48,484 bases of DNA from Lachnospiraceae bacterium UBA2734 (GTDB lineage: Bacteria > Bacillota > Clostridia > Lachnospirales > Lachnospiraceae): NCBI GenBank assembly GCA_002353635.1, contig DEKA01000012.1, forward strand, positions 62,823-111,306, read 5' to 3'. Positions 23,758-31,284 of the stretch are shown piece by piece. Position numbers and translations under genes: made by a program. Below the pieces are notes generated by a model. It ran no database searches, was not told where the DNA came from, and saw only the letters and a list, made by a program, of their open reading frames with translations. Numbering within the stretch: the first letter of the stretch is position 1; every line of letters begins with the position of its first letter.

Positions 23758-25173
23758 ATGGTAGGTGGATTAAGTGGATCAAGAATGCTGATCGCCCTTC
23801 TTATTGGCATCGCACTTCTTATCGTCATGGTTTTGTTTACAAAGATTCAGGCATTCCTCGCAATGATAATAACGACAGTTGTTATCGGCGTAATCGGCGG
23901 AGTTCCGCTTTTGAACACACAGATTGAAACAGACGCGGGGACAAAGACACTTGGAATAATCAATTCTATCACGGGAGGTTTTGGCGGAACATTAGGGAGT
24001 ATCGGTATCATCATAGGCTTTGGTGTTATGATGGGCCAGATCTTCGAAGTTACAGGCGCAGCCAAGCGGATGGCTGCTACATTCTTGAAATGGTTTGGCC
24101 GTGGACATGAAGAGGAAGCTCTTGCCTTTACAGGGTTCCTCGTATCTATCCCTATCTTCTGCGATTCCGGCTTTATTATTCTTTCCCCTATCGCAAAGGC
24201 ATTGTCCAGAGCAACAAAGAAGTCTGTAGTTGGCCTTGGTGCTGCACTGGCAGCAGGTCTTGTTATTACTCACTCGCTTGTTCCTCCGACTCCTGGTCCT
24301 GTTGGTGTCTGCGGTATATTTGGCATTGATGTCGGCCGTTTTATACTGATGACGATCGTTCTGGCAGTTCCGATGGCACTTGTCGCGATTGCCTGGGCCA
24401 GAAACGTGCTGGCAAAGAAGTACTATTGGATTGTAGACGACAATGATAATATCGTTCATGCTACTTATACCAATAAGACTTCGGAAGATAAGTTCCTGAT
24501 GGATCTTTCTGACTGCCCTGGTACGTTGGAATCGTTCATGCCAATTCTGCTTCCGATCATCCTGATCCTTATCAATACAGTTGCGACCGTAATTGGTGTA
24601 CATAATGGATTTATTGATTTCCTGATATTCCTTGGACAGCCGATTATTGCAGTTGGTCTTGGCCTTGTAGAAGCAATCTTTACGCTTGGAAATCGTCTTG
24701 ATCGTGATACTGCCCTTAAAGAGATGGAAAAGGGCATGGCCTCTGCCGGTATTATCATGCTAGTAACTGGCGGCGGCGGTGCTCTTGGTCAGATCATCAA
24801 GGATACCGGCCTTGGCAACTATATGGCAGACGGCCTTGCAAAGACAGCCATTCCGATTATTATCCTTCCTCTTGTTATTGCTACGGTTATGCGTTTTATT
24901 CAGGGATCAGGAACTGTTGCTATGACAACAGCAGCAAGTATTACAGCTCCCATCATCATTGCAGCTAATATCAATCCTTATATGGGCGCTTTTGCATGCT
25001 GCGTTGGTTCTATTTTCTTTAGTTACTTCAATGATTCTTATTTCTGGGTAGTAAACCGTACTCTCGGCGTGGATGATGCAAAAGATCAGATGATGGTTTG
25101 GTCCACCACTACGACACTTTGCTGGCTTGTAGGTGTGATCGAGGTTATCGTTCTTAGTATTTTCATTCATTGA
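23758..25173 (+). CDS. GntP family permease
   Basis: The 471-residue product is a polytopic membrane protein of the gluconate:H+ symporter family, with about 12 hydrophobic segments. Conserved stretches include SIPIFCDSGFIILSPIAKAL, LVITHSLVPPTPGPVGVCGI, MLVTGGGGALGQIIKDTG and RFIQGSGTVAMTTAASI. Family members import sugar acids such as gluconate, glycerate or threonate, which fits the kinases upstream. GGGAGG precedes the ATG. It is the last gene of the cluster and is followed by a terminator. Substrate inferred from neighbours only. Confidence 0.93.
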   Translation: MVGGLSGSRMLIALLIGIALLIVMVLFTKIQAFLAMIITTVVIGVIGGVPLLNTQIETDAGTKTLGIINSITGGFGGTLGSIGIIIGFGVMMGQIFEVTGAAKRMAATFLKWFGRGHEEEALAFTGFLVSIPIFCDSGFIILSPIAKALSRATKKSVVGLGAALAAGLVITHSLVPPTPGPVGVCGIFGIDVGRFILMTIVLAVPMALVAIAWARNVLAKKYYWIVDDNDNIVHATYTNKTSEDKFLMDLSDCPGTLESFMPILLPIILILINTVATVIGVHNGFIDFLIFLGQPIIAVGLGLVEAIFTLGNRLDRDTALKEMEKGMASAGIIMLVTGGGGALGQIIKDTGLGNYMADGLAKTAIPIIILPLVIATVMRFIQGSGTVAMTTAASITAPIIIAANINPYMGAFACCVGSIFFSYFNDSYFWVVNRTLGVDDAKDQMMVWSTTTTLCWLVGVIEVIVLSIFIH

Positions 25174-25225
25174 TGAGCAGATAGTCATGCATACTGACAG
25201 ATGTTTTATATGACTAATCGCTGAA

Positions 25226-25264
25226 GGCCGTTCTCCGTCTGATCAATGGAGAACGGTCTTTTTT
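25226..25264 (+). terminator. Terminator ending the acid-sugar operon
   Basis: GGCCGTTCTCC pairs with GGAGAACGGTC (one G-U pair) around an 11-base loop, followed by TTTTTT. It lies about 55 bases after the GntP stop. Confidence 0.88.
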
Positions 25265-25393
25265 GTGCTTCTGTGTGTGTACTGTCAGGTATAATCTTTA
25301 TAGACATAGTAGTTCAGCTAACTATTGCATACCGCGCTGTATCTGAAAATGATTACTGCCGGATGCATTAGAGAATGGGGAAGGCACAACAAC

Positions 25394-25624
25394 ATGATTA
25401 AATTGACAATAGGATACTGGGCACAAAACATCATTTATGGTCTTGTTTTTATTATGGTTGGGATTTTGATGATCCGAAGAATAGACCTGTTTTGGAATGT
25501 CATGCGCAGACAGCGCGGTGGGAAAAATGAAAATCCTGACAGGCGTTTTATTCTTGGCTGCAAAATCAGCGGGGTCGCGGTGATATTATTCGGTACCTTT
25601 TTAATCGCAATGGTTATTGGATAA
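25394..25624 (+). CDS. Small two-helix membrane protein, unknown
   Basis: From ATG 25394 the product has 76 residues with two membrane segments, IIYGLVFIMVGILMI and ISGVAVILFGTFLIAMVIG, joined by a basic charged loop (RRQRGGKNENPDRRF). GGGGAAGG lies about 9 bases upstream; the longer frame starting at 25325 lacks a good site. I do not recognise a family. It sits between the operon terminator and a HAD phosphatase gene, 78 bases before it, and may be co-transcribed with it. It could be a chance frame, but the hydrophobic pattern argues for a real protein. Confidence 0.5.
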   Translation: MIKLTIGYWAQNIIYGLVFIMVGILMIRRIDLFWNVMRRQRGGKNENPDRRFILGCKISGVAVILFGTFLIAMVIG

Positions 25625-25702
25625 GAGCAGAATGCAGACTTCACAAATTGACTGATATTAAGAATGATCATGCATAATACATAAAAATTCTGAGGGTACA
25701 GT

Positions 25703-26557
25703 ATGAATACTACCGAACAATGGAAGTCCATATCACTGATCGCTATGGATATGGATATGACACTGCTGAACAGTAAGAAGGAGATTACTGCTAAATCCTT
25801 AAAGACTTTGCGAAGAGCTGCTGATGCAGGAATACACATTGTCCCGGCTTCCGGACGAAATCTGCAGGGAATCGATGAAAAACTGCTGCAAATTGCTGAT
25901 TATGCCATTCTCATCAATGGAAGCATGATCGTGTCACTTCATCCATATAAAGTGTTGATGCTGAATACTTTTTCTCCTGAAGAAGGGCTGTCTGTTTACC
26001 AATTCTTGCGCGATCGTTATCCTGAAGCCATTTCGGTCTTTATTGATGGCGGCAGTTATATGGAAGAAGATCAAAAACAGCAGCTATCAAGGTTTGTGAA
26101 TGCAGAAATGGCAGCTTTTTATAAAAAGAATCGTATTAGTGTTGCGGATATCAAGGCAAAAATCCTTCAAGCAAAATATGGGATAAACAAAGTTGGATTG
26201 GTATTAAATGAGGAGACACAGAAGGATTTCCGCATTCATGAAGACGTATCCTCTTTGCCGCCTTGTGTAATGGTCAACTCCGGCGGGGCATATGACATCA
26301 GCCCGAAAAACACAGGAAAGGAACCGGCTCTGCGAAAACTGTCAGAGTTGCTGCATATTCCAATGGAACAGGTGATGGCCTTTGGTGATGCCGAGAATGA
26401 TATCGATATGATACGCACTGCAGGAGTTGGCATTGCGATGGCAAACGCAACAGAAGCAGTTAAAAAGACGGCAGATGCGGTGACTTTATCCAATGATCAG
26501 GATGGAGTTGCAGCTGCCGTCGAAAGAGTATTGGATTTGAAGATGCAGAAGTTATAA
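25703..26557 (+). CDS. Cof-type HAD-IIB family phosphatase
   Basis: The 284-residue product carries all HAD motifs: AMDMDMTLLNSKKEI with the two catalytic Asp of DxD, PASGRNLQGI as motif II, the late Lys and MAFGDAENDIDMI as motif IV. The C2B cap lies between. Cof-type enzymes remove phosphate from sugar phosphates, nucleotides or cofactors in the cytosol; the substrate is unknown. Its A/T-rich codon choice resembles the acid-sugar cluster next to it, so it may belong to the same acquired segment. GAGGGTACAGT precedes the ATG. Confidence 0.9.
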   Translation: MNTTEQWKSISLIAMDMDMTLLNSKKEITAKSLKTLRRAADAGIHIVPASGRNLQGIDEKLLQIADYAILINGSMIVSLHPYKVLMLNTFSPEEGLSVYQFLRDRYPEAISVFIDGGSYMEEDQKQQLSRFVNAEMAAFYKKNRISVADIKAKILQAKYGINKVGLVLNEETQKDFRIHEDVSSLPPCVMVNSGGAYDISPKNTGKEPALRKLSELLHIPMEQVMAFGDAENDIDMIRTAGVGIAMANATEAVKKTADAVTLSNDQDGVAAAVERVLDLKMQKL

Positions 26558-26593
26558 ATCACATATCATTACAACTTAATACTTCATCTCTAG

Positions 26594-26629
26594 AATTTAA
26601 CGTATATCAGTAAGATGAAACGTTAAATT
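26594..26629. other. Inverted repeat at the junction of convergent genes
   Basis: AATTTAACG (26594-26602) and CGTTAAATT (26621-26629) are perfect 9-base complements with an 18-base loop that contains the stop codon of the minus-strand PHP gene. There is no U tract on either side. It may be a weak terminator for both convergent genes or a scar at a sequence junction. Confidence 0.4.
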
Positions 26630-27995
26630 TCATGACGGTGGAATTATTCATATGAAGTCCTAAATATCTGCATAACCACTTAAGACCATATTCGTCGTTG
26701 ATGTAAGGCGGGATGATTACTGAATTATTAGGGTGGGAGACAACCGACAAATCCAGAACCATCTCCCTGTCGCAGTCATACAGCGCGCCGCCGTTGTACG
26801 CAGAGATGTACATGTGCGGGTAGTGCAGGTTCAAGGCGCTCATCATGTCCTGCACATCGCTGAGTGCGCGCCCTGAGGAGAAGACAAAGCGGCCGCCTCT
26901 CTCTGCGAACTGATTGAGTGCCTCCCGTGTCTTCGGGGAGACCTCTTTGACTGAAGTGCCGGGCGTTCCGTCAAAATCGAAGAAGAACAGTCTTGTATTG
27001 TCTGTCGTGCCGTGCAGAGCATGTTTGAGATTCTGCAGGACGCTGTCCTCAATGTGAAGGGTGCCAAAGCCCGTGCCCAGGTGAATTTTCGGCTTGTTGG
27101 CGCCGTGAAAGTCACTTCCTCCGGAGCAGAGCAGGCCGTTTTCTTCTGCCAGTGCGCGGATCTGCTGTGTATCGAATGCGGAGAACGTGCTGTACTGCGC
27201 CTCAATTGCCATGAGGCCCGCACTTTTCAGATCTCCCACCATCTCCCGCAGTTCACGGCTGCTCAGATGATAGAGGAGGGGATGTGCCAGCACGGGAATT
27301 CCGTGGTAGCGCAGAATAACCTTCACCGCTTCTTTAGCATCGATGAGGTGGCGCGGCACGTAATATGGGCAGTTGTCGCCGATGAGTTTCGAGAACGCCT
27401 CGCGGATCTCTTTGATGTACCCGGCTTCCAGCAGCGCTCTTGCTATGTTCGCACGGGTAATCACGGTGCGGGGATTCTCCCTGCGAAGCCTTTCATAATC
27501 GATCGCATAGCCGTCTGCGGCGAGCCTCTCACACATGGTTTTATTGCGCTGCTCCCGCTGTGCCGAAAGATCATTGAGAAGGGTCTTAAAGTCCGGATTC
27601 CGGTAATCGGGATAGAGGCCTACAATATGAACTTCAGTCTTTTTACAGGATGGCGCTGTGTAGAAGGTGGAGAATTCGATGCCGGGCACGACTTCAGGGG
27701 TGGGAAGGGGACCGGCTTTTTTCTGTGAACAACTGCCGGCTTGTGTACCAGACAAACTGGTGAGAGCCCCATTCTCCTCATATAGTTTCTGCGATACGAT
27801 TTCTGCGTCAGAGTCACTGCAGACGTGGCAGCGCAGAAGGTCCTTCGCCGCCTCCACTGCCTCACTGATGCCGGAGATACTGTCGTGGTCGGTGATCGCT
27901 ATGGCGGAAAGACCCGTCTTTTCTGCCTCTGTGATCAGCTCGGCCGGTGTAAAGGTCCCGTCTGAAAATGTGCTATGTGTATGCAGATCGATCAT
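26607..27995 (-). CDS. PHP-domain phosphoesterase with a degenerate HAD C-terminal tail
   Basis: The 462-residue product has a PHP domain of the TrpH/YciV type: IDLHTHSTFSDGTF at the start, AIAITDHDSISG, VPGIEFSTFY, ITRANIARALLEAGY, LAHPLLYHL and GGSDFHGANKP. These His/Asp residues bind a metal cluster for nucleotide or 3',5'-bisphosphate hydrolysis. A 45-residue insert rich in Ser and Gln separates the second and third motifs. From residue 334 a HAD-like segment follows: FFFDFDGTPG and VFSSGRALSDVQ are motifs I and II. Then GLKWLCRYLGLHMNNSTVMKF looks like the motif III-IV region, but the GDxxND acid is missing and the cap is largely absent. The start at 27995 has AGGAGG upstream. Confidence 0.8.
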   Translation of the reverse strand: MIDLHTHSTFSDGTFTPAELITEAEKTGLSAIAITDHDSISGISEAVEAAKDLLRCHVCSDSDAEIVSQKLYEENGALTSLSGTQAGSCSQKKAGPLPTPEVVPGIEFSTFYTAPSCKKTEVHIVGLYPDYRNPDFKTLLNDLSAQREQRNKTMCERLAADGYAIDYERLRRENPRTVITRANIARALLEAGYIKEIREAFSKLIGDNCPYYVPRHLIDAKEAVKVILRYHGIPVLAHPLLYHLSSRELREMVGDLKSAGLMAIEAQYSTFSAFDTQQIRALAEENGLLCSGGSDFHGANKPKIHLGTGFGTLHIEDSVLQNLKHALHGTTDNTRLFFFDFDGTPGTSVKEVSPKTREALNQFAERGGRFVFSSGRALSDVQDMMSALNLHYPHMYISAYNGGALYDCDREMVLDLSVVSHPNNSVIIPPYINDEYGLKWLCRYLGLHMNNSTVMKFNVSSY

Positions 27996-28149
27996 GAAAA
28001 GCCTCCTGCCGGTTCCCGCAATGTCAGAATTTCTTCTTTTCAACGTACAGTCAAGTTTAGCAAAAAAACGGGCTGATGAATATCAATGGCTGCGGAAGAT
28101 CTAAGAAAGATTCTTATGCGCGGACATGGCAGGATAAGTCAGGACCGCA

Positions 28150-29331
28150 TCAGAGTATATTCTTCACCATCAGTCCAGCCTGCAGTTCCAGACGTGATTT
28201 CTGTGAGGAGAGATCCATATGGGTCAGCTCGCTGATTTTATTCAGACGATAGTTGACGGTATTGCGGTGAATAAAGAGCTCCTCCGCTGCTTCCTGAACG
28301 CTGCAGTTGTGGAAGAGATAGGAGGCCAGAACGGCAACCAGGTTTGTCTGATGATCACTGTCGTAATCGGCGAGAGGCTTTATGGTGTGCGCATAGTAGT
28401 CCTCCAGCACTTCGCGGTCCTCAATATTCATGAGGAGCTTGTACAGTCCCATCTCTGCGTAGTAGACGGAGCCTTTTTTAGTGATTCCGCCATACTGCAG
28501 TCGGCAGACAGTCACTGCCTGACGATAGCTCTTATAGATGCAGCGGGCACTCTGTGTTGTCTTACCGACGCCGATGGTGTACTTCTCATTCTGCTTTTCA
28601 TGCAGCACATCACCAATATGGTGAGAGAGAGCCGCAATGAACTTGGTGATCTGTTCGGCTGAGTAGTCCGCCATCACGGCAATTATCTCCTCGTTATAAG
28701 GGAAGATTGAAAACTTGCGGAAGGTATGCGCAAGGGTAAAGGTCAGGCGGAAACAGAGATTGTCCAGTCTCTCATAAATCGTGTCTGACTTTTCCTCTCT
28801 GTCTTTCCGGATCTGCACAACTGCCACTGTAAATGGGTTTTCCGTCTGATAACCATATTCGGAGAGAGGTACCATGTACAGCTCCGTCTGACTGGGGAAG
28901 AAAATAGCGTTTTTAAAGGCAGAGGACTGCTGAAAATTTTTCTGGTCTTCCTTTGTGATCTCATAACAGAGAATCCGCATGATCTCCGAAATGCGGATGC
29001 GCCACGGCACAGTGAAAAACGGGAGATCAGCATCATTGCAGTAATCGAGCACCTCCTGAGGAACCTTGTCAATGTAAGGGCCTGTATTGAGGATGATGCC
29101 GGATGCATTTTTCTCATCCAGTACTCTTACCAGCGGCAGAAGCTCATCACTTGATTTCATGCTGATGCCGGTGACAATGGCAATTTCATCATCCTCAAGA
29201 AAAGTGGAAACCTCAATGCTCTCTACCATCTGAATCCAGGTGACCGGACGGTCCATGCCGGATTCTCCGGCAACAGGAACGACATCCAGATGAGCTATCT
29301 TCTCGATGAGTTTTTTCAGTGCCACAGCCAT
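28150..29331 (-). CDS. PucR family transcriptional regulator
   Basis: The 393-residue product begins with a PucR N-terminal domain (LIEKIAHLDVVPVAGESGMD and VTWIQMVESIEVSTFLEDDE) that probably senses a metabolite. It ends with the PucR C-terminal helix-turn-helix: VLASYLFHNCSVQEAAEELF and HRNTVNYRLNKI. PucR proteins activate or repress purine, amino-acid and related nitrogen catabolism. The gene is divergent from an amino-acid ABC operon, so it probably controls the transport and catabolic locus to 42.9 kb. ATG 29331 was chosen with GGGGG about 9 bases upstream; a longer frame runs to 29388. Confidence 0.88.
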   Translation of the reverse strand: MAVALKKLIEKIAHLDVVPVAGESGMDRPVTWIQMVESIEVSTFLEDDEIAIVTGISMKSSDELLPLVRVLDEKNASGIILNTGPYIDKVPQEVLDYCNDADLPFFTVPWRIRISEIMRILCYEITKEDQKNFQQSSAFKNAIFFPSQTELYMVPLSEYGYQTENPFTVAVVQIRKDREEKSDTIYERLDNLCFRLTFTLAHTFRKFSIFPYNEEIIAVMADYSAEQITKFIAALSHHIGDVLHEKQNEKYTIGVGKTTQSARCIYKSYRQAVTVCRLQYGGITKKGSVYYAEMGLYKLLMNIEDREVLEDYYAHTIKPLADYDSDHQTNLVAVLASYLFHNCSVQEAAEELFIHRNTVNYRLNKISELTHMDLSSQKSRLELQAGLMVKNIL

Positions 29332-29360
29332 AAGCTGTTCCCCCTTCTTCTTACGACAAC

Positions 29361-29392
29361 AAAAAGACGGCACCGCTGCATGCGGCACCGCC
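29361..29392 (-). terminator. Possible attenuator in the pucR leader
   Basis: On the minus strand GGTGCCGC and GCGGTGCC pair (two G-U pairs) around ATGCA, followed by GTCTTTTTG. It lies between the pucR promoter and the pucR start codon, so on that strand it can act only on pucR itself. The stem is modest in strength. Confidence 0.35.
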
Positions 29393-29424
29393 TTGTGCTG
29401 TCAGATCTTTCTGATTAGTTCAAG

Positions 29425-29453
29425 ATTATAGAACCTATCCTTTCAAAATTCAA
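29425..29453 (-). promoter_or_regulatory. Promoter of pucR
   Basis: On the minus strand TTGAAT (29453-29448) and TATAAT (29430-29425) are separated by 17 bases. The start would be near 29418, giving a leader of about 87 bases. Confidence 0.65.
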
Positions 29454-29458
29454 TATTC

Positions 29459-29493
29459 TGTGCTGTGACACGGATTGGTTTGTGCTTTGGCAC
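29459..29493. promoter_or_regulatory. Paired 13-base repeats, candidate PucR operators
   Basis: TGTGCTGTGACAC (29459-29471) and TGTGCTTTGGCAC (29481-29493) agree at 11 of 13 bases. Their starts are 22 bases apart, two helical turns. Each has partial dyad symmetry (GTGC...GCAC). They sit between the two divergent promoters, the second touching the -35 box of the ABC operon. Binding by PucR is inferred. Confidence 0.45.
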
Positions 29494-29494
29494 A

Positions 29495-29523
29495 TTGATC
29501 CGGGAAAGTGTCCGGCGTATAGT
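29495..29523 (+). promoter_or_regulatory. Promoter of the first amino-acid ABC operon
   Basis: TTGATC (29495-29500) and TATAGT (29518-29523) are separated by 17 bases. The start would be near 29530, about 90 bases before the permease start codon. Confidence 0.55.
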
Positions 29524-29548
29524 AATGCCCAACAAAGAAAAACAACAG

Positions 29549-29599
29549 GCGCGGCAATGAGGTCAGCAGAAGATGCATCTCATGCCGCGCTTTTTGTTT
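29549..29599 (+). terminator. Intrinsic terminator in the leader of the ABC operon (attenuator candidate)
   Basis: GCGCGGCAATGAG (29549-29561) pairs with CTCATGCCGCGC (29579-29590), one bulged A, followed by TTTTTGTTTT. The ribosome binding site AGAAGGAGGA starts about ten bases later. The upstream gene is divergent, so this terminator has no upstream transcript to end and can act only on the operon it precedes. Confidence 0.7.
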
Positions 29600-29618
29600 T
29601 CAAGAGAAGGAGGAGCGT

Positions 29619-30386
29619 ATGAGCGGGACACCCAACAATTTCTTTTCGTGGATTATTTTTCTACTTCAGCAGTATCACGGCCTGTATTTCAGCGGACTGA
29701 TCACAACACTCGAGACATCTCTTCTGGGAACGGTTCTTGGCTGTGTGCTGGGATTTGCAGTCGGGGTTGTGCAGTGCTCTTCAGGAGAGGACGAAACGAC
29801 TCCGGCAAAAAAGACTCTTTTTTCACTTCTCAGAGGAATTGTGAAGGTTTATGTGACCGTCTTTCGCGGCACGCCAATGATTGTACAGGCAATGGTTATT
29901 TTTTATGGAATATCTGAGGCGTTCGGTGTGAATATGCCGGCATTTCAGGCGGCTATCCTGATCATCACACTGAATACGGGCGCATATATGTCCGAGACGG
30001 TCCGCGGCGGCATTCAGTCCATTGATAAAGGGCAGACAGAAGGCGCACTCGCGCTGGGAATGAACCGCTTCCCAATGATGATGCACATCATCCTTCCGCA
30101 GACCATGAGAGTTATTTTTCCGCAGATCGGCAATACATTTGTAGGCAATATCAAGGACACTTCCGTTTTGAATGTCATTTCCGTGACAGAGCTTTTCTAT
30201 ATCACGAATGTAGCTGCAGGAACATACTTCCGGATGTTCGAGGCATACACCATTACGGCGATGATTTACCTGACGCTTACGCTGGCATTTAACCTGCTCT
30301 TCAGGATCATTGAGGTAACAATGGCGGGAAGAGAATCTTATACCGTCGTCGGTTCGGTTGAACCGGGTGTAGAAGTGACCGCATAA
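29619..30386 (+). CDS. Polar amino-acid ABC transporter permease
   Basis: The 255-residue product has the HisM/GlnP layout: LITTLETSLLGTVLGCVLGF at the N-terminus, VFRGTPMIVQAMVIFYG, TAYISE-type NTGAYMSETVRGGIQSIDKGQ, and the ATPase-contact EAA loop GALALGMNRFPMMMHIILPQ, followed by GNTFVGNIKDTSVLNVISV. About five membrane helices are present. It works with the ATPase and lipoprotein encoded next. A 20-residue hydrophilic stretch (CSSGEDETTPAKK) follows the first helices, longer than usual. AAGGAGGA precedes the ATG. Confidence 0.95.
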   Translation: MSGTPNNFFSWIIFLLQQYHGLYFSGLITTLETSLLGTVLGCVLGFAVGVVQCSSGEDETTPAKKTLFSLLRGIVKVYVTVFRGTPMIVQAMVIFYGISEAFGVNMPAFQAAILIITLNTGAYMSETVRGGIQSIDKGQTEGALALGMNRFPMMMHIILPQTMRVIFPQIGNTFVGNIKDTSVLNVISVTELFYITNVAAGTYFRMFEAYTITAMIYLTLTLAFNLLFRIIEVTMAGRESYTVVGSVEPGVEVTA

Positions 30387-30440
30387 ACGGACAGAATCAA
30401 AACGAATAAGGCTGAACAGACAGCCGCTGGAGGAAAGACT

Positions 30441-31202
30441 ATGTCAGATACAGGCACAACAGGCACACGGCCGATTATCCGCGTACAGAATCTGAAGAAG
30501 AGATTTGGGGATCATCTGGTTCTGAAGAATATCAGCTTTGATCTGTATCCGAGGGACGCGGTAACAATCATTGGATCCTCCGGTTCGGGCAAGTCGACGC
30601 TTCTTCGCTGCATCAATCATCTGGAGACACCGACAGCAGGCGCTGTTCTCTATCACAATGAAGAGATAAAGCCGGATATTCACTCCGTCAACGCATTCAG
30701 ATCTCATGTCGGCATGGTGTTTCAGTCCTTTAATCTCTTTGACAACATGACTGTCCTGGAAAACTGCATGGCAGGCGTTCTTTATGTGCAGCATAAGAGC
30801 AGAGAGTATGCAAAAGAAATTTCTTTGAAATATCTGCAGAAGGTTGGGATGGATCCATACATCAATGCAAAGCCAAGACAGTTATCAGGCGGCATGAAAC
30901 AGCGTGTTGCCATAGCAAGAGCTCTTGTGATGGAGCCAGAGGTACTTTTGTTCGATGAGCCGACATCTGCTCTTGATCCTGAAATGGTAGGTGAGGTCCT
31001 GGATGTCATGAAGCAGCTGGTCTCAGACGGACTCACGATGATTGTAGTAACGCATGAGATGGCATTTGCCAGGGATGTGTCTACCAGGACAATCTTTATG
31101 GATGATGGGTACATCGCAGAGGAAGGTACACCTGACCAGATTTTCAATCATCCGCAGAACAAGAGAACGCAGGATTTCCTGTCAAGATTCCGCAATGGCT
31201 GA
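30441..31202 (+). CDS. Polar amino-acid ABC transporter ATP-binding protein
   Basis: The 253-residue product has Walker A IIGSSGSGKSTLLRCI, Q-loop GMVFQSFNLFDNMTVLENC, signature LSGGMKQRVAIARAL and Walker B VLLFDEPTSALDPEMVGEV, then the H-loop VVTHEMAFARDV. It is a GlnQ/HisP-type importer ATPase. The signature reads LSGGM rather than LSGGQ, a tolerated variant. The gene lies 54 bases after the permease, with GGAGG before the ATG. Confidence 0.96.
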   Translation: MSDTGTTGTRPIIRVQNLKKRFGDHLVLKNISFDLYPRDAVTIIGSSGSGKSTLLRCINHLETPTAGAVLYHNEEIKPDIHSVNAFRSHVGMVFQSFNLFDNMTVLENCMAGVLYVQHKSREYAKEISLKYLQKVGMDPYINAKPRQLSGGMKQRVAIARALVMEPEVLLFDEPTSALDPEMVGEVLDVMKQLVSDGLTMIVVTHEMAFARDVSTRTIFMDDGYIAEEGTPDQIFNHPQNKRTQDFLSRFRNG

Positions 31203-31284
31203 ACCGGCAGGCCGCGGGACCAATCTGATAGCGGCGTTAGTCAGGAGGATCAACCAGGATTGTTACAGTAAGGAGGGGAATGTT

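Noticed and set aside
16928..26640. Integrative element with att sites
   Set aside because: I find no integrase, tRNA gene or direct repeats at either edge, so only a composition change is claimed.
27012..27728. 238-residue plus-strand frame
   Set aside because: It is antisense to the PHP gene, whose catalytic motifs are clear.
29339..29400. Guanidine or other known riboswitch in the pucR/ABC divergent region
   Set aside because: The plus-strand leader before the stem is only about 20 bases, too short for any aptamer I know, and no conserved riboswitch core is seen.
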